Origin: JANPLN01 sp043757265
GTDB taxonomy: Bacteria; Bdellovibrionota; Bdellovibrionia; Bdellovibrionales; JAGQZY01
NCBI GenBank assembly: GCA_043757265.1
Contig: JAYUQP010000095.1
Span: 1 to 60,841, forward strand
Direction: 5' to 3'
Length of the DNA stretch: 60,841 nt
Shown: in pieces, positions 34,281 to 42,907 of the stretch
How the letters are laid out: the number at the start of each line of letters is the position of its first letter
Numbering within the stretch: the stretch's first letter is position 1
The notes under the pieces: generated by a model
Seen by the model: only the letters and a program-made list of their open reading frames with translations
Database searches by the model: none
Told to the model about the DNA's origin: nothing
Program-made: the position numbers and the translations under genes

Positions 34281-35917
34281 GAACTATCAGTGCCCCCACA
34301 GGAACGAAACTTCATTGCAAAGGTTGGCAGCAAGAGGCCGCCTATCGAATGATTCAAAACAATTTAGATCCGGGTGTAGCGGAAAAACCAGATGAGTTAA
34401 TAGTTTACGGCGGCATTGGAAAAGCGGCGCGCAACTGGCAAGCCTTTGATGCCATATTAAAACAGCTTACCATTTTAGAAAACGATGAGACTTTACTCGT
34501 GCAATCAGGAAAGCCCGTGGGTGTTGTTAAGACTCACGAGGATGCTCCGCGCGTTCTTATAGCGAATTCAAATTTAGTTCCGCAGTGGGCCACATGGGAG
34601 CACTTTCACGAGCTCGATAAAAAAGGTTTAATGATGTACGGGCAAATGACTGCCGGGTCTTGGATTTACATTGGCACCCAAGGCATTGTTCAAGGTACTT
34701 ACGAAACTTTTGCCGAAGTGGGACGCCAGCATTTTGGCGGCAGCCTTAAAGGAAAAATCATTCTCACTGCGGGCCTTGGCGGAATGGGCGGAGCGCAGCC
34801 ACTTGCAGGTGTATTTGCGGGTGCGTGTGTGCTGACTGTAGATGTAGATCCTGAGCGTATTCAAAAACGTCTCGAAACAAAATACTTGGACGAAGCCAGC
34901 GACAATCTGGACGACGCGTGGAAGCGCATGAAAGCTTACGCTGCGAAAGGCGAAGCCAAGTCTATTGGACTTGTTGGTAATATGGCCGAGATCATTCCAC
35001 AGATGCTCAAAAAAGGTTATTTGCCCGATGTTCTTACGGATCAAACCTCGGCTCACGATCCGCTCAATGGGTATATTCCCGAAGGATATTCTCTGGAACA
35101 AGCAGAAGTATTAAGAAAAGCAAATCCAGATGAGTACGTAAAAAAATCCGTGGCCAGTATGACAAACCATGTTCGCGGAATGGTGGCGATGCAGAAAAAA
35201 GGTGTCATTACTTTTGATTACGGCAACAACATCCGTGCACGCGCCGTTGAAGGTGGTTTTGCAGACGCGTTTTCGTTTATTGGGTTTGTACCAGCATACA
35301 TTCGCCCGTTGTTTTGCAAGGGCAGTGGGCCGTTCCGCTTTGTGGCTCTCTCAGGAGACCCGCAAGATATTTACACAGCGGACGAAGCACTCAAAGAATT
35401 GTTTCCACACAAGCCGCATTTATTGCATTGGCTAAAGATGGCCCGCGAACGAATTGCTTTCCAAGGATTGCCCGCGCGCATTTGCTGGTTAGAGTATGGC
35501 GAGCGAGCCAAGGCCGGGTTACGACTTAACGAATTGGTGGCACAGGGAAAAATAAAGGCGCCAATCGTAATCGGTCGCGATCATTTGGACTGTGGTTCGG
35601 TGGCATCACCAAATCGGGAAACTGAAGCGATGAAAGATGGTTCAGACGCTGTGGGTGATTGGCCAATACTGAACGCTCTGGTGAATACAGCCTGTGGCGC
35701 CACTTGGGTTAGCTTCCATCATGGCGGCGGCGTGGGAATGGGATACAGTCTCCATGCGGGTCAGGTGATTGTTGCCGATGGAACCGAGAAAGCGGCAAAG
35801 CGACTTGAGCGCGTTCTCACTGCCGATCCGGGGATGGGAATTTTTCGTCATGTAGACGCAGGTTACGAAGATGCTGTGCAAGTGGCGAAAGAGCGTGAAG
35901 TTAAAGCTTTCTTCTAA
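34274..35917 (+). CDS. hutU: Urocanate hydratase
   Basis: NAD-dependent enzyme of 547 aa converting urocanate to 4-imidazolone-5-propionate. NAD-binding LTAGLGGMGGAQPLAG near 167, QTSAHDPLNGYIPEGY, the conserved Cys in ARICWLEYGERA (about 405-416) and the C-terminal GRDHLDCGSVASPNRE and FHHGGGVGMGYSLHAG are hallmarks. Length is normal. It overlaps the hutH end by 7 bp, so the two are translated in concert, and it ends the def-fmt-rpe-hutHU run. Confidence 0.97.
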   Translation: MVRTISAPTGTKLHCKGWQQEAAYRMIQNNLDPGVAEKPDELIVYGGIGKAARNWQAFDAILKQLTILENDETLLVQSGKPVGVVKTHEDAPRVLIANSNLVPQWATWEHFHELDKKGLMMYGQMTAGSWIYIGTQGIVQGTYETFAEVGRQHFGGSLKGKIILTAGLGGMGGAQPLAGVFAGACVLTVDVDPERIQKRLETKYLDEASDNLDDAWKRMKAYAAKGEAKSIGLVGNMAEIIPQMLKKGYLPDVLTDQTSAHDPLNGYIPEGYSLEQAEVLRKANPDEYVKKSVASMTNHVRGMVAMQKKGVITFDYGNNIRARAVEGGFADAFSFIGFVPAYIRPLFCKGSGPFRFVALSGDPQDIYTADEALKELFPHKPHLLHWLKMARERIAFQGLPARICWLEYGERAKAGLRLNELVAQGKIKAPIVIGRDHLDCGSVASPNRETEAMKDGSDAVGDWPILNALVNTACGATWVSFHHGGGVGMGYSLHAGQVIVADGTEKAAKRLERVLTADPGMGIFRHVDAGYEDAVQVAKEREVKAFF

Positions 35918-36045
35918 CGGTGAGTTTTGTCTTCACGCAACATGAGTTAGAGCCTTGTAAAAACATCAACAAAAATTTGCCAGGTGGACAATTACTTTCA
36001 GTGTTTTGTAGAAGGTTGCTAGGGCGGGGAAGATGGGGATGTTAA

Positions 36046-36828
36046 GTGGGGCAGTCGTTTCTTTTTATTTTCTTTTTCAATCTTCTAAATCTAGCTAGCG
36101 CTGCAAGTTTAATTGCGGTCGATACCATGATTGTTGTTGCGGTGGATGTTTCGGGAAGTATCGACGATACCGAGTATCACCTGCAAAAATCAGGGATCGT
36201 TCATGCGCTTTCCGACCCTTCAGTCCAACAGCTCCTTCGACAATGTTCCACCAGTGGAATTGGTATTACCTACGTTGAGTGGTCGGGTCACGGCCCATCT
36301 CCCGGTCCATCTTCAGGATCAGCCTCTATAAACCCTTTTGTGCAGGTGGTTCCTTGGACTCAATTAGTTGATCCACGTGATATGGACGAATTCGCCAACA
36401 AAATTCTCTCAAGTTCGCGAAGCTCTCGTGGGGAAACAGACATTGCGCGCAGTCTGGCATTTGCCGGGGAACTCTTTGTGTCGGCACCTTTCGAAAGTTA
36501 TAATCGCATCGTTTCCTTGAGCACAGACGGAAAGCAGGGCCGCACAGTTTCTGGGTTATCGACTGAGGATTATTTAAGACGAGAGCGCGATAAGCTAGAA
36601 AGCCTCGGAGTCACGATCAATGCCATCGGTGTTGAGCCCAATGTGCAAACTGCGCCCGCGGGCGCAGGGTTTATGCCGACGAATCAAGAAGCGACCATGG
36701 AAGTCTATCTTAACGAAAACGTGCGATCTGGCCCAGGTTCCTTTGTGATCTCCGCGCCCAATTATACAACCTATAGCGAAGCTTTCAAAAAACAGCTCTA
36801 CGTGATGATGAACGGGTGTATTAGTTAG
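36046..36828 (+). CDS. Secreted DUF1194-like von Willebrand A-type protein
   Basis: Protein of 260 aa with a signal peptide (about 1-19, LFIFFFNLLNLASAASL). The mature part reads as a vWA-like domain: the MIDAS-type DVSGSID at about residues 34-40, YHLQKSGIVHALSDP, ITYVEWSG, RGETDIARSLAFA and LSTDGKQG. This pattern matches the DUF1194 family of exported proteins of unknown role. GTG 36046 is preceded by ggggat five bases upstream. It is monocistronic and convergent with the GT2 gene at 36850. Family call is fairly sure; ligand or partner is unknown. Confidence 0.8.
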   Translation: MGQSFLFIFFFNLLNLASAASLIAVDTMIVVAVDVSGSIDDTEYHLQKSGIVHALSDPSVQQLLRQCSTSGIGITYVEWSGHGPSPGPSSGSASINPFVQVVPWTQLVDPRDMDEFANKILSSSRSSRGETDIARSLAFAGELFVSAPFESYNRIVSLSTDGKQGRTVSGLSTEDYLRRERDKLESLGVTINAIGVEPNVQTAPAGAGFMPTNQEATMEVYLNENVRSGPGSFVISAPNYTTYSEAFKKQLYVMMNGCIS

Positions 36829-36849
36829 GACTGAGGACACACCCTATCT

Positions 36850-38043
36850 TCAATCATATTTTTTCAAGAACAAAAAGTTTATAAGCTTCAGGCGCTGATT
36901 CTTTTTTAGATTTTGGAGGCTGTAAAATGTCTGTCGCCAGTAAATTCCGCCTCTAAAAAAACACAATACAGCGCCACGCCAAACCGTAAACACCGATAGC
37001 ACCTGCGCGATGGGCAAGCAGAGACTCACGTAGATCGGAAAATCGCAGCATTTTTTAAACATCCCGACATTAGACAATTGGTAACAAAGAAAACTGGCAG
37101 CAAGTATGACTAAACTTGTAGTGCTCCAATGTACAAATGGAATTAGATAGATACCTATGAGCCAAAAATAAATAAAAAACGTAAATAAAGATAGAAAAAA
37201 ATAATTGTACTGAAAAATAGAAAACGCATTTTTTTCGAGTCCACGAATGTACGCTGTGACCGTGGGATACCATTCGATTTTGACTTCCCCGAGGCCGCTA
37301 AGGAGATCACAGTTTGCTCCTGAATCTTTCATCATAAAAGCAAATCCACCATCGTCGATCACTTCCATTTTTAACCATTCCAGCCCGCGCGTTTTATCAA
37401 AGGACGCGCGATTCACAAAATTAAAGGCACCGCAACCTATGGCCTCCATATAATCTTTACTTTGAATTTTTCGGATATCGACCGCCATAGAACCAGAGGA
37501 AAGGAATTGTGCCATACAGGACTGAATGCCAAATCCATAGGCGAGAATATGCGGAACGAGTGTTAAAAACTCGACTCGGTTGCTCTCGCAATGGGTCACA
37601 GCCTTTTTTAATGTGTCCTTCCCCAGGTGGACGTCAGCATCCGAAAATAAAATCCAATCACCGGTTGCGTGTTTAAGCGCTTCAAATTGGGCGTGAACTT
37701 TTCCGATCCAGCCGTGAGTAAGATGCTGAATGGTCACCACACGCACTTTTGGATTATCAGCGCACAGTTGTTGAACAATGGCGCCAGTCTCATCCGTGGA
37801 ACGATCGTTCACAACGATGATTTCGAGATTAGGGTAGTCGTGAGTGAGGAGTGAGCGCAACGCCGCACCGATGGTGGTTTGTTCGTTACAAGCTGGGATG
37901 ATTATAGATATTTTTGGCCAAATAGAACGCTCAACAGGTTCAACTTGCGACAAGAGCTTCAGCTTTTTGGTAAACGAAAATTGCTTGAATGACATCAACA
38001 ACAAGCCGAAGGCGCTGCCGATGATCCACAAATCGTAAATCAT
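36850..38043 (-). CDS. Membrane-bound GT2 glycosyltransferase
   Basis: Protein of 397 aa. An N-terminal helix (about 3-20) precedes the GT-A domain ISIIIPACNEQTTIGAAL, VVNDRSTDETGAI, LFSDADVHL (DxD), and a C-terminal GIGCGAF/FVNRASF-EVIDDGGFAFMMKDSG acceptor region. Four or so helices follow (about 285-370). The layout resembles HpnB/CrtQ-like transferases acting on hopanoid or carotenoid lipids, but no such biosynthesis genes are nearby, so the acceptor is open. The start ATG 38043 follows gagag. It is divergent from the secreted-protein pair at 38390. Confidence 0.85.
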   Translation of the reverse strand: MIYDLWIIGSAFGLLLMSFKQFSFTKKLKLLSQVEPVERSIWPKISIIIPACNEQTTIGAALRSLLTHDYPNLEIIVVNDRSTDETGAIVQQLCADNPKVRVVTIQHLTHGWIGKVHAQFEALKHATGDWILFSDADVHLGKDTLKKAVTHCESNRVEFLTLVPHILAYGFGIQSCMAQFLSSGSMAVDIRKIQSKDYMEAIGCGAFNFVNRASFDKTRGLEWLKMEVIDDGGFAFMMKDSGANCDLLSGLGEVKIEWYPTVTAYIRGLEKNAFSIFQYNYFFLSLFTFFIYFWLIGIYLIPFVHWSTTSLVILAASFLCYQLSNVGMFKKCCDFPIYVSLCLPIAQVLSVFTVWRGAVLCFFRGGIYWRQTFYSLQNLKKNQRLKLINFLFLKKYD

Positions 38044-38389
38044 CGAGCTCTCTGCATAGAATATAGTCGCATGACTCTATTCTAATCAGACGAGGTTTTA
38101 TCAACAGCTGAAAATTGGCTAACCCTACAAAAGGCTAGGACAAAACCGTCGAGCAAACATGCGAGACGCATGAAGTTTTTTGAAAGGCGTGATTTACTTT
38201 TTACTAAAAATAAAACAGGTAGCGAACGTGGTTTTGCGCAAAATATGTCTGCGGCTGAGGTTGCAAACTGCCAAATATCGTCACCATTGTCAGGTATTGG
38301 CCCATTAATTTGATTTGAACCAGAAACTGTATGGAATGCCTCATGCAAAGTTGCCTGTGAAGGGTGCTTTCCCCTTCGGAGGTTTCTCC

Positions 38390-39598
38390 ATGCGGATGTT
38401 GTTCGTTATAATCATTTTTGCAGGCATTTCGCCCGCGCTTGCTCAGCGGACGGCCGATGTCGTCAGAAACAACACATTTGTTTCTCCACTTACGACGGAT
38501 GTAGCCCAGCGGGGTGGACAAGTATCACTCTTAAACCAAGGCACAAATCGAATTGCTCAACTACAAGATTTGTTCGGGGCCGTTGAGGCACCTTTTAACC
38601 ACGATGGACTTGCATGGCCGCCAGTTCCTCGCTACTGGTGGCAGCAAGGTTATTCAGGGTACATCGAAGCGAAAGGCGGCATCGGATTGCCACCAGGCGT
38701 TCCTTTCGTCAGCTTAAATCGTACATATTCTTTTAAATATGAAGTTGCTACCACATTCCATGTCCTCGGAACTCTCCGATTCTTAAATCGTGAATCACAA
38801 TCACCGTTGAACGATTTACTTCCTATCGAATTTGAAAAGGTTTTCAAGCGAGATTACGTGACCATGCAGGAGTGGTTTAATGTATCACCGCAAAACCCGA
38901 TGGTGGGTATGTGTCAGTACGAAATTGCTCTTTATCACGGAGTGACAACCTCGGGAGGAGTGTCGTTCATTCTCAGCGGAATTATTGATGGCGGTCGAGT
39001 GAACTACGCCCGTATGGGAGTTTGGTCAAGAATGTTTGAAATTAAACCGCAAGGGCCCAATGACGAATACTCTTCAGATTGGTATCTCAACCACGAATGC
39101 ACAGACCGATTTCAAAAATACACAAAAGCTTTTGTAGAAGATTCTCTCTCATTTAAAGCACAACAATTTCATGCCTACTTTCATCCAGCAAACACATGTG
39201 CTCCCGCACGTCCGGTTCCTGGCCAAACGGACCGCGATTGCCGCGCCTGGCATGACGGCGAAGGATTTTGGAATCGTAAAAAACCCGAAAATACAGTTGG
39301 ACGCTGCGAGATGCAATCCAACGGCGAAAGCCATTGCGTACTAAAATCGAAGGAAGGCCAAAAGTGTCCACTTTACTACACAGACGGACTTGATACCTTT
39401 TTGGTGAGCATGGAGGCAATGAGAAATCAAAGAAGAGCTCCTGCTCGGCCAACCTCAAGTATCGATCATGGCATTCATTCACTAGCCACTCCAGGACATA
39501 GAGAATATCCTTGCGATTCGGGTTTAACTTGTACCATGGATAGTTCAAGAGACAGAACTGCAACCTGTAAAAATTTAACTCGAAGAGGCCCGCAATGA
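38390..39598 (+). CDS. Secreted cysteine-rich protein of unknown function
   Basis: Protein of 402 aa. The signal peptide is MRMLFVIIIFAGISPALAQ. No family was recognised. The region to about 230 is rich in aromatic and Gly residues (for example WPPVPRYWWQQGYSGYIE), and the C-terminal 150 residues carry about ten Cys in CxW, CxM and CPLYY-like settings, suggesting several disulfides. ATG 38390 has GGAGG (38378-38382) seven bases upstream; the open frame actually extends to 38315 but without a ribosome site. It overlaps the next gene by ATGA, so the two products are probably made in equal amounts and may form a complex. Confidence 0.75.
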   Translation: MRMLFVIIIFAGISPALAQRTADVVRNNTFVSPLTTDVAQRGGQVSLLNQGTNRIAQLQDLFGAVEAPFNHDGLAWPPVPRYWWQQGYSGYIEAKGGIGLPPGVPFVSLNRTYSFKYEVATTFHVLGTLRFLNRESQSPLNDLLPIEFEKVFKRDYVTMQEWFNVSPQNPMVGMCQYEIALYHGVTTSGGVSFILSGIIDGGRVNYARMGVWSRMFEIKPQGPNDEYSSDWYLNHECTDRFQKYTKAFVEDSLSFKAQQFHAYFHPANTCAPARPVPGQTDRDCRAWHDGEGFWNRKKPENTVGRCEMQSNGESHCVLKSKEGQKCPLYYTDGLDTFLVSMEAMRNQRRAPARPTSSIDHGIHSLATPGHREYPCDSGLTCTMDSSRDRTATCKNLTRRGPQ

Positions 39599-40251
39599 GT
39601 TTAGTCCTTACAACATTTATATTATTATTTCAAAATCTAAGCACCGCGGACGATTTTCAACATCTCACCACAGATTTGCAGCGGCAATCCATTCAAGTGC
39701 AACAACAGATAGATCCTATTCAACAAGAAGCTGCAACGCTTGAGCGACTAAACGCCGAGTCGCGCGCCGAACAAGACCGACGCGCCGAAAGAGCACGCGA
39801 ACTTTTAATAAGAACCGAAAGACTTCGAGCAGAAATTAAAACAGCGGTTTCAGCACGAACACTCGAAGAGCTCCTCAATGTAGGAACTATTGGTCGTTGC
39901 CGTGTGAGTTTAGGTTCGGAGCATAACGAGTATCATTTCGCACAGGATGGAATTTCGATTCGAGTCATCTTTGCCGACGAATCAATTGCCAAACGTCCAA
40001 TCGCCACGCTTCACCGAGCAAACGGCGTCGACTATTACAAAATTTTCCAGTCTGATTTCGATCCAGCAAATGTAAACAGCGCCACTGGACCCATGCGTGC
40101 CGACATTCGTCTAGATGGACAAAAGCGAATTGTACACGCGGTGTTTCGTGGAGAAACGATAAAAGATAGAGGACCATTTGGTTTCTTTGGGTCGAGTCTA
40201 GCTCCGCGGGGAATGACCTGCATCACCATGGAAGCGGCCGAATCTATTTAG
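39595..40251 (+). CDS. Secreted coiled-coil protein, partner of the upstream Cys-rich protein
   Basis: Protein of 218 aa with a short signal-like N-terminus (SLVLTTFILLFQNLSTADD). A predicted coiled coil spans about 25-95, with Gln/Glu/Arg heptads such as RLNAESRAEQDRRAERAREL. A C-terminal domain of about 110 residues holds two Cys (GRCRVSLG and GMTCITME) that could be bridged. No family is recognised. ATG overlaps the upstream stop (ATGA), so the two are translationally coupled. A function in the envelope or outside the cell is likely, but not defined. Confidence 0.7.
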   Translation: MSLVLTTFILLFQNLSTADDFQHLTTDLQRQSIQVQQQIDPIQQEAATLERLNAESRAEQDRRAERARELLIRTERLRAEIKTAVSARTLEELLNVGTIGRCRVSLGSEHNEYHFAQDGISIRVIFADESIAKRPIATLHRANGVDYYKIFQSDFDPANVNSATGPMRADIRLDGQKRIVHAVFRGETIKDRGPFGFFGSSLAPRGMTCITMEAAESI

Positions 40252-40304
40252 AAATAACCCTCAAGCTCACTTAATATTTTAATAATAATGTCCGATCAAG
40301 AGAT

Positions 40305-41975
40305 GTGAACACGAGGAAGTCATCATCAACTCTATTGCCAAGAAGCATGAATCCTGCGTCGACTCTAGATCGACTCGCGGCTCAGCTCATTGATCTTTGC
40401 CTTCTTTTTTTAGTCTCATTAGGTTTTTCTTTCTGTCTTGGAATATTCGGATCTGTCTTTTCGCTAGCTGTAGGCGTTCTCTATTTTTGGTTATGTCATC
40501 AGTTTAGTGGGCAAACAATTGGTAAAAAATTAATAGGTCTGCGCGTGGTGAGTGTCCATGCACAATCAATCAATATTATTCGCACTTTACTTCGAGAAAC
40601 AGTCGGTCGAATCTTGTGTTTGGGAACCGCGTTTTTGGGTTATGCTTCGATTGTATTCCGCAATGATGGCCGGGGACTGCATGATTTTTTATCAGGAAGT
40701 ATTGTCATTTCTGAGAAAAGACATCAGACATCAATACTTCGCTTTGCCGGCATCCTATTTGCTGTTGTCATGATGTTTAGTTTTTCTGTGTATTATACGC
40801 TTTTTAAAACACCTATCTTAGCGACGGTGGGGATGCATATTCTCAACAGCAACGGTATGGAAATAGGATCGCTCACAGGAAATATCGAAAAAGGTTGGAA
40901 AATTGACAGCTTTTACGGTAGCAACGCCGTATTAGATTTTAGCGTTAAAGGTATTCATATCAAGCATAGCTCCTCAGGTTTTTTTCACCGTGGCGCTTGG
41001 CGTGTAAATACGATTAACATCGACGAAATAAAAATTCGTCTAGCCCCCAACACTCTAAATTTTAATTATTTCGAGAGGACTCCGTTGGCTATGCGGAACA
41101 TACCGCAAGACCAGGCGTTTCGATTGTTCAAATTCAGAGCGTTTGTAGATGCAGTAAAAATCAAAATAATGACAATCTCAGATAGCGAAAAACTCAACTT
41201 GGTCTTTTCAGATACGAATGCCGCTAAAATGAGTCTTGAGAATAATATTTTTAATTTAGAAAGTATAAATAATTCCCAAACATCAACCAATAAGCTTGAG
41301 GTGTCGCAACTTGTCTACAATTTGACGGACCAAAAGCTCCTCGCCAAGGGAAAACTTCTTGTTAGAAAAGACGCCTATTCAGTTTTAAAAAAGGATCTTG
41401 AAGTCTCATTCAGTTGGAGTGGGTCTGTACGTAAACCAGAGCGGTTCCGCCTTCTCACATTTGAAGACCGTTTTTCAGTGGATTTTTTTCGCAATGACTT
41501 ACTCATTACTCTGCGCGGATTTTCTCCCGCGGCCTATATCAAGGCATCGCCGACATTTAAAAATATTAATGTGAAATGGCGAAACAGCAATTGCCTTTTT
41601 TTAGGCTGTTTGAAGTCGCTTCAGGGCAGCGGTTCGTTTTTTGTCAGTGGACAAAAAATCGAGTTTAAAAACAATTCAGCTTGGTTTGTGGGCACTAACG
41701 AAGAAGTCCTACCGTTTAACTACAATGAATTAGTCAAAGCACTGTTTAGTCCAAGGCCGATCTTAAGTGTGGTGTCTGAGGAAACTGTGTCTAATTTTGT
41801 AAGCCAGCTGTATTACAAAAAACCAATGGATCAGTTGCTTGAACAAGAGCAAGGACTTGTTAAAAGAGATTCAGTTTACTTCAAAATCCTCAGAGAACGG
41901 TTTGATCCAAACCGCCCTCGTCATATCGACACCTTTTTACTTCGCAGTCCCGCTGAACTTTCAGAGACCAAGTAA
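40305..41975 (+). CDS. RDD-family membrane protein with large extracytoplasmic domain
   Basis: Protein of 556 aa. Residues about 15-140 form an RDD domain: LDRLAAQLIDLCLLF (the Arg and Asp), a GKKLIGLRVVS loop, LLRETVGRI and DGRGLHDFLSGSIV. A third or fourth helix (about 143-165) leads into roughly 390 residues that should lie outside the cytoplasm. These are beta-rich (for example GSLTGNIEKGWKIDSFYG, VKGIHIKHSS) and reminiscent of AsmA/DUF-type lipid-transport proteins. RDD proteins usually stop after the membrane domain, so this fusion is unusual. The start could be GTG 40305 or ATG 40347; neither has a good Shine-Dalgarno. It converges with a small membrane-protein gene 3 bp away. Confidence 0.72.
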   Translation: MNTRKSSSTLLPRSMNPASTLDRLAAQLIDLCLLFLVSLGFSFCLGIFGSVFSLAVGVLYFWLCHQFSGQTIGKKLIGLRVVSVHAQSINIIRTLLRETVGRILCLGTAFLGYASIVFRNDGRGLHDFLSGSIVISEKRHQTSILRFAGILFAVVMMFSFSVYYTLFKTPILATVGMHILNSNGMEIGSLTGNIEKGWKIDSFYGSNAVLDFSVKGIHIKHSSSGFFHRGAWRVNTINIDEIKIRLAPNTLNFNYFERTPLAMRNIPQDQAFRLFKFRAFVDAVKIKIMTISDSEKLNLVFSDTNAAKMSLENNIFNLESINNSQTSTNKLEVSQLVYNLTDQKLLAKGKLLVRKDAYSVLKKDLEVSFSWSGSVRKPERFRLLTFEDRFSVDFFRNDLLITLRGFSPAAYIKASPTFKNINVKWRNSNCLFLGCLKSLQGSGSFFVSGQKIEFKNNSAWFVGTNEEVLPFNYNELVKALFSPRPILSVVSEETVSNFVSQLYYKKPMDQLLEQEQGLVKRDSVYFKILRERFDPNRPRHIDTFLLRSPAELSETK

Positions 41976-41978
41976 AGC

Positions 41979-42347
41979 TTAGATCGGCTTGAAAATCACG
42001 GTATAAACAGCGACGGTCAAAATCACAGACAATCCCCAAAGCGCCATTTTACGGGGAATTAATTGTTTGTAGAGAAGAACGGGATAAATCCCCAAGAGTA
42101 GCCAGCAAAGAATCTTGATATAAATCCACTGTGAGCTTGCAAAGCTGTACCCACCCTTTGTTATCAAACCAAAACCAGCAACGAACGCAACCAAAAGTGC
42201 AATTCCATGGACTATGGAAATACCTTTTTTGCTTTTGATTTCTGTCTTTTTAGCGCCGCCATAAATTTGAAAGCTGGTGATTGCCAGGCTCATTGCCACC
42301 ACGATGACAGAAACAATATGTAAAAACGAATAAAAATTATAACTCAT
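41979..42347 (-). CDS. Small four-helix membrane protein
   Basis: Protein of 122 aa with about four hydrophobic helices (about 5-28, 42-62, 70-90, 100-118) and few charged residues. The topology and His in FLHIVSV and IVHGIALL recall SirB-like or heme-associated small membrane proteins, but no signature is certain. The start is ATG 42347, with GGAGG six bases upstream on the minus strand; the in-frame opening at 42380 is less likely. It is divergent from the 42421 gene. Function unknown. Confidence 0.7.
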   Translation of the reverse strand: MSYNFYSFLHIVSVIVVAMSLAITSFQIYGGAKKTEIKSKKGISIVHGIALLVAFVAGFGLITKGGYSFASSQWIYIKILCWLLLGIYPVLLYKQLIPRKMALWGLSVILTVAVYTVIFKPI

Positions 42348-42420
42348 GTAACCTCCGATAATGAAAACGACTATACACAATCTTTATGGACAGGTCGACA
42401 GAAACTGCTATCATCCGCTC

Positions 42421-42894
42421 ATGACTCATCTTGAAATGTGGGAACTCGCAAGCTATATCGTCACCGTCATCGGTCTGCCCTTGGCCATTGTTGTTTTTAT
42501 GCTAGAACAAAAAAAAGAACGAATGAATGAGGATGAGGAAACCTATCAGCGGCTTTCTGACGAATACGCTGACTTTTTAATCGTGCTTCTTAAAAATGCA
42601 GATTTAAAATTAATGGCTAAAGGTTCGGAGTCCATGCCTTTATCCGAAGAGCAAGCCGAGCGAAAACGCATTATTTTTGATATGCTTATTTCGCTTTTTG
42701 AGAGAGCTTTTATTTTGGTTTACGAGGATAAGATGTCTCCGCAGACAAAGCGCCTTTGGTCAAGTTGGGATGATTACATCCACGACTGGTGCAAACGGCA
42801 GGATTTTCGCGATTCCCTGCAAAACCTTCTTTTGGGTGAAGATCCTGATTTCGAAAGCTACATGCGCAAAGTTGTCGCGCAATATAATAAATAG
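42421..42894 (+). CDS. Small N-terminally anchored helical protein
   Basis: Protein of 157 aa from ATG 42421. One helix (about 8-28, ASYIVTVIGLPLAIVVFML) is followed by a charged, mostly helical cytoplasmic domain with WSSWDDYIHDW and DFRDSLQNLLLG. The N-terminal TVIGLPLAI-then-EQKKE pattern is common among small membrane proteins of no known role. An ATG at 42361 in the same frame would add 20 residues, but it falls inside the divergent gene's leader. No clear Shine-Dalgarno favours either. It ends 13 bp from the convergent lpxD stop. Confidence 0.65.
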   Translation: MTHLEMWELASYIVTVIGLPLAIVVFMLEQKKERMNEDEETYQRLSDEYADFLIVLLKNADLKLMAKGSESMPLSEEQAERKRIIFDMLISLFERAFILVYEDKMSPQTKRLWSSWDDYIHDWCKRQDFRDSLQNLLLGEDPDFESYMRKVVAQYNK

Positions 42895-42907
42895 AACTAA
42901 TCCTGAC

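Noticed and set aside
38315..38389. Longer start of the secreted Cys-rich protein
   Set aside because: Would bury the signal peptide; GGAGG supports ATG 38390.
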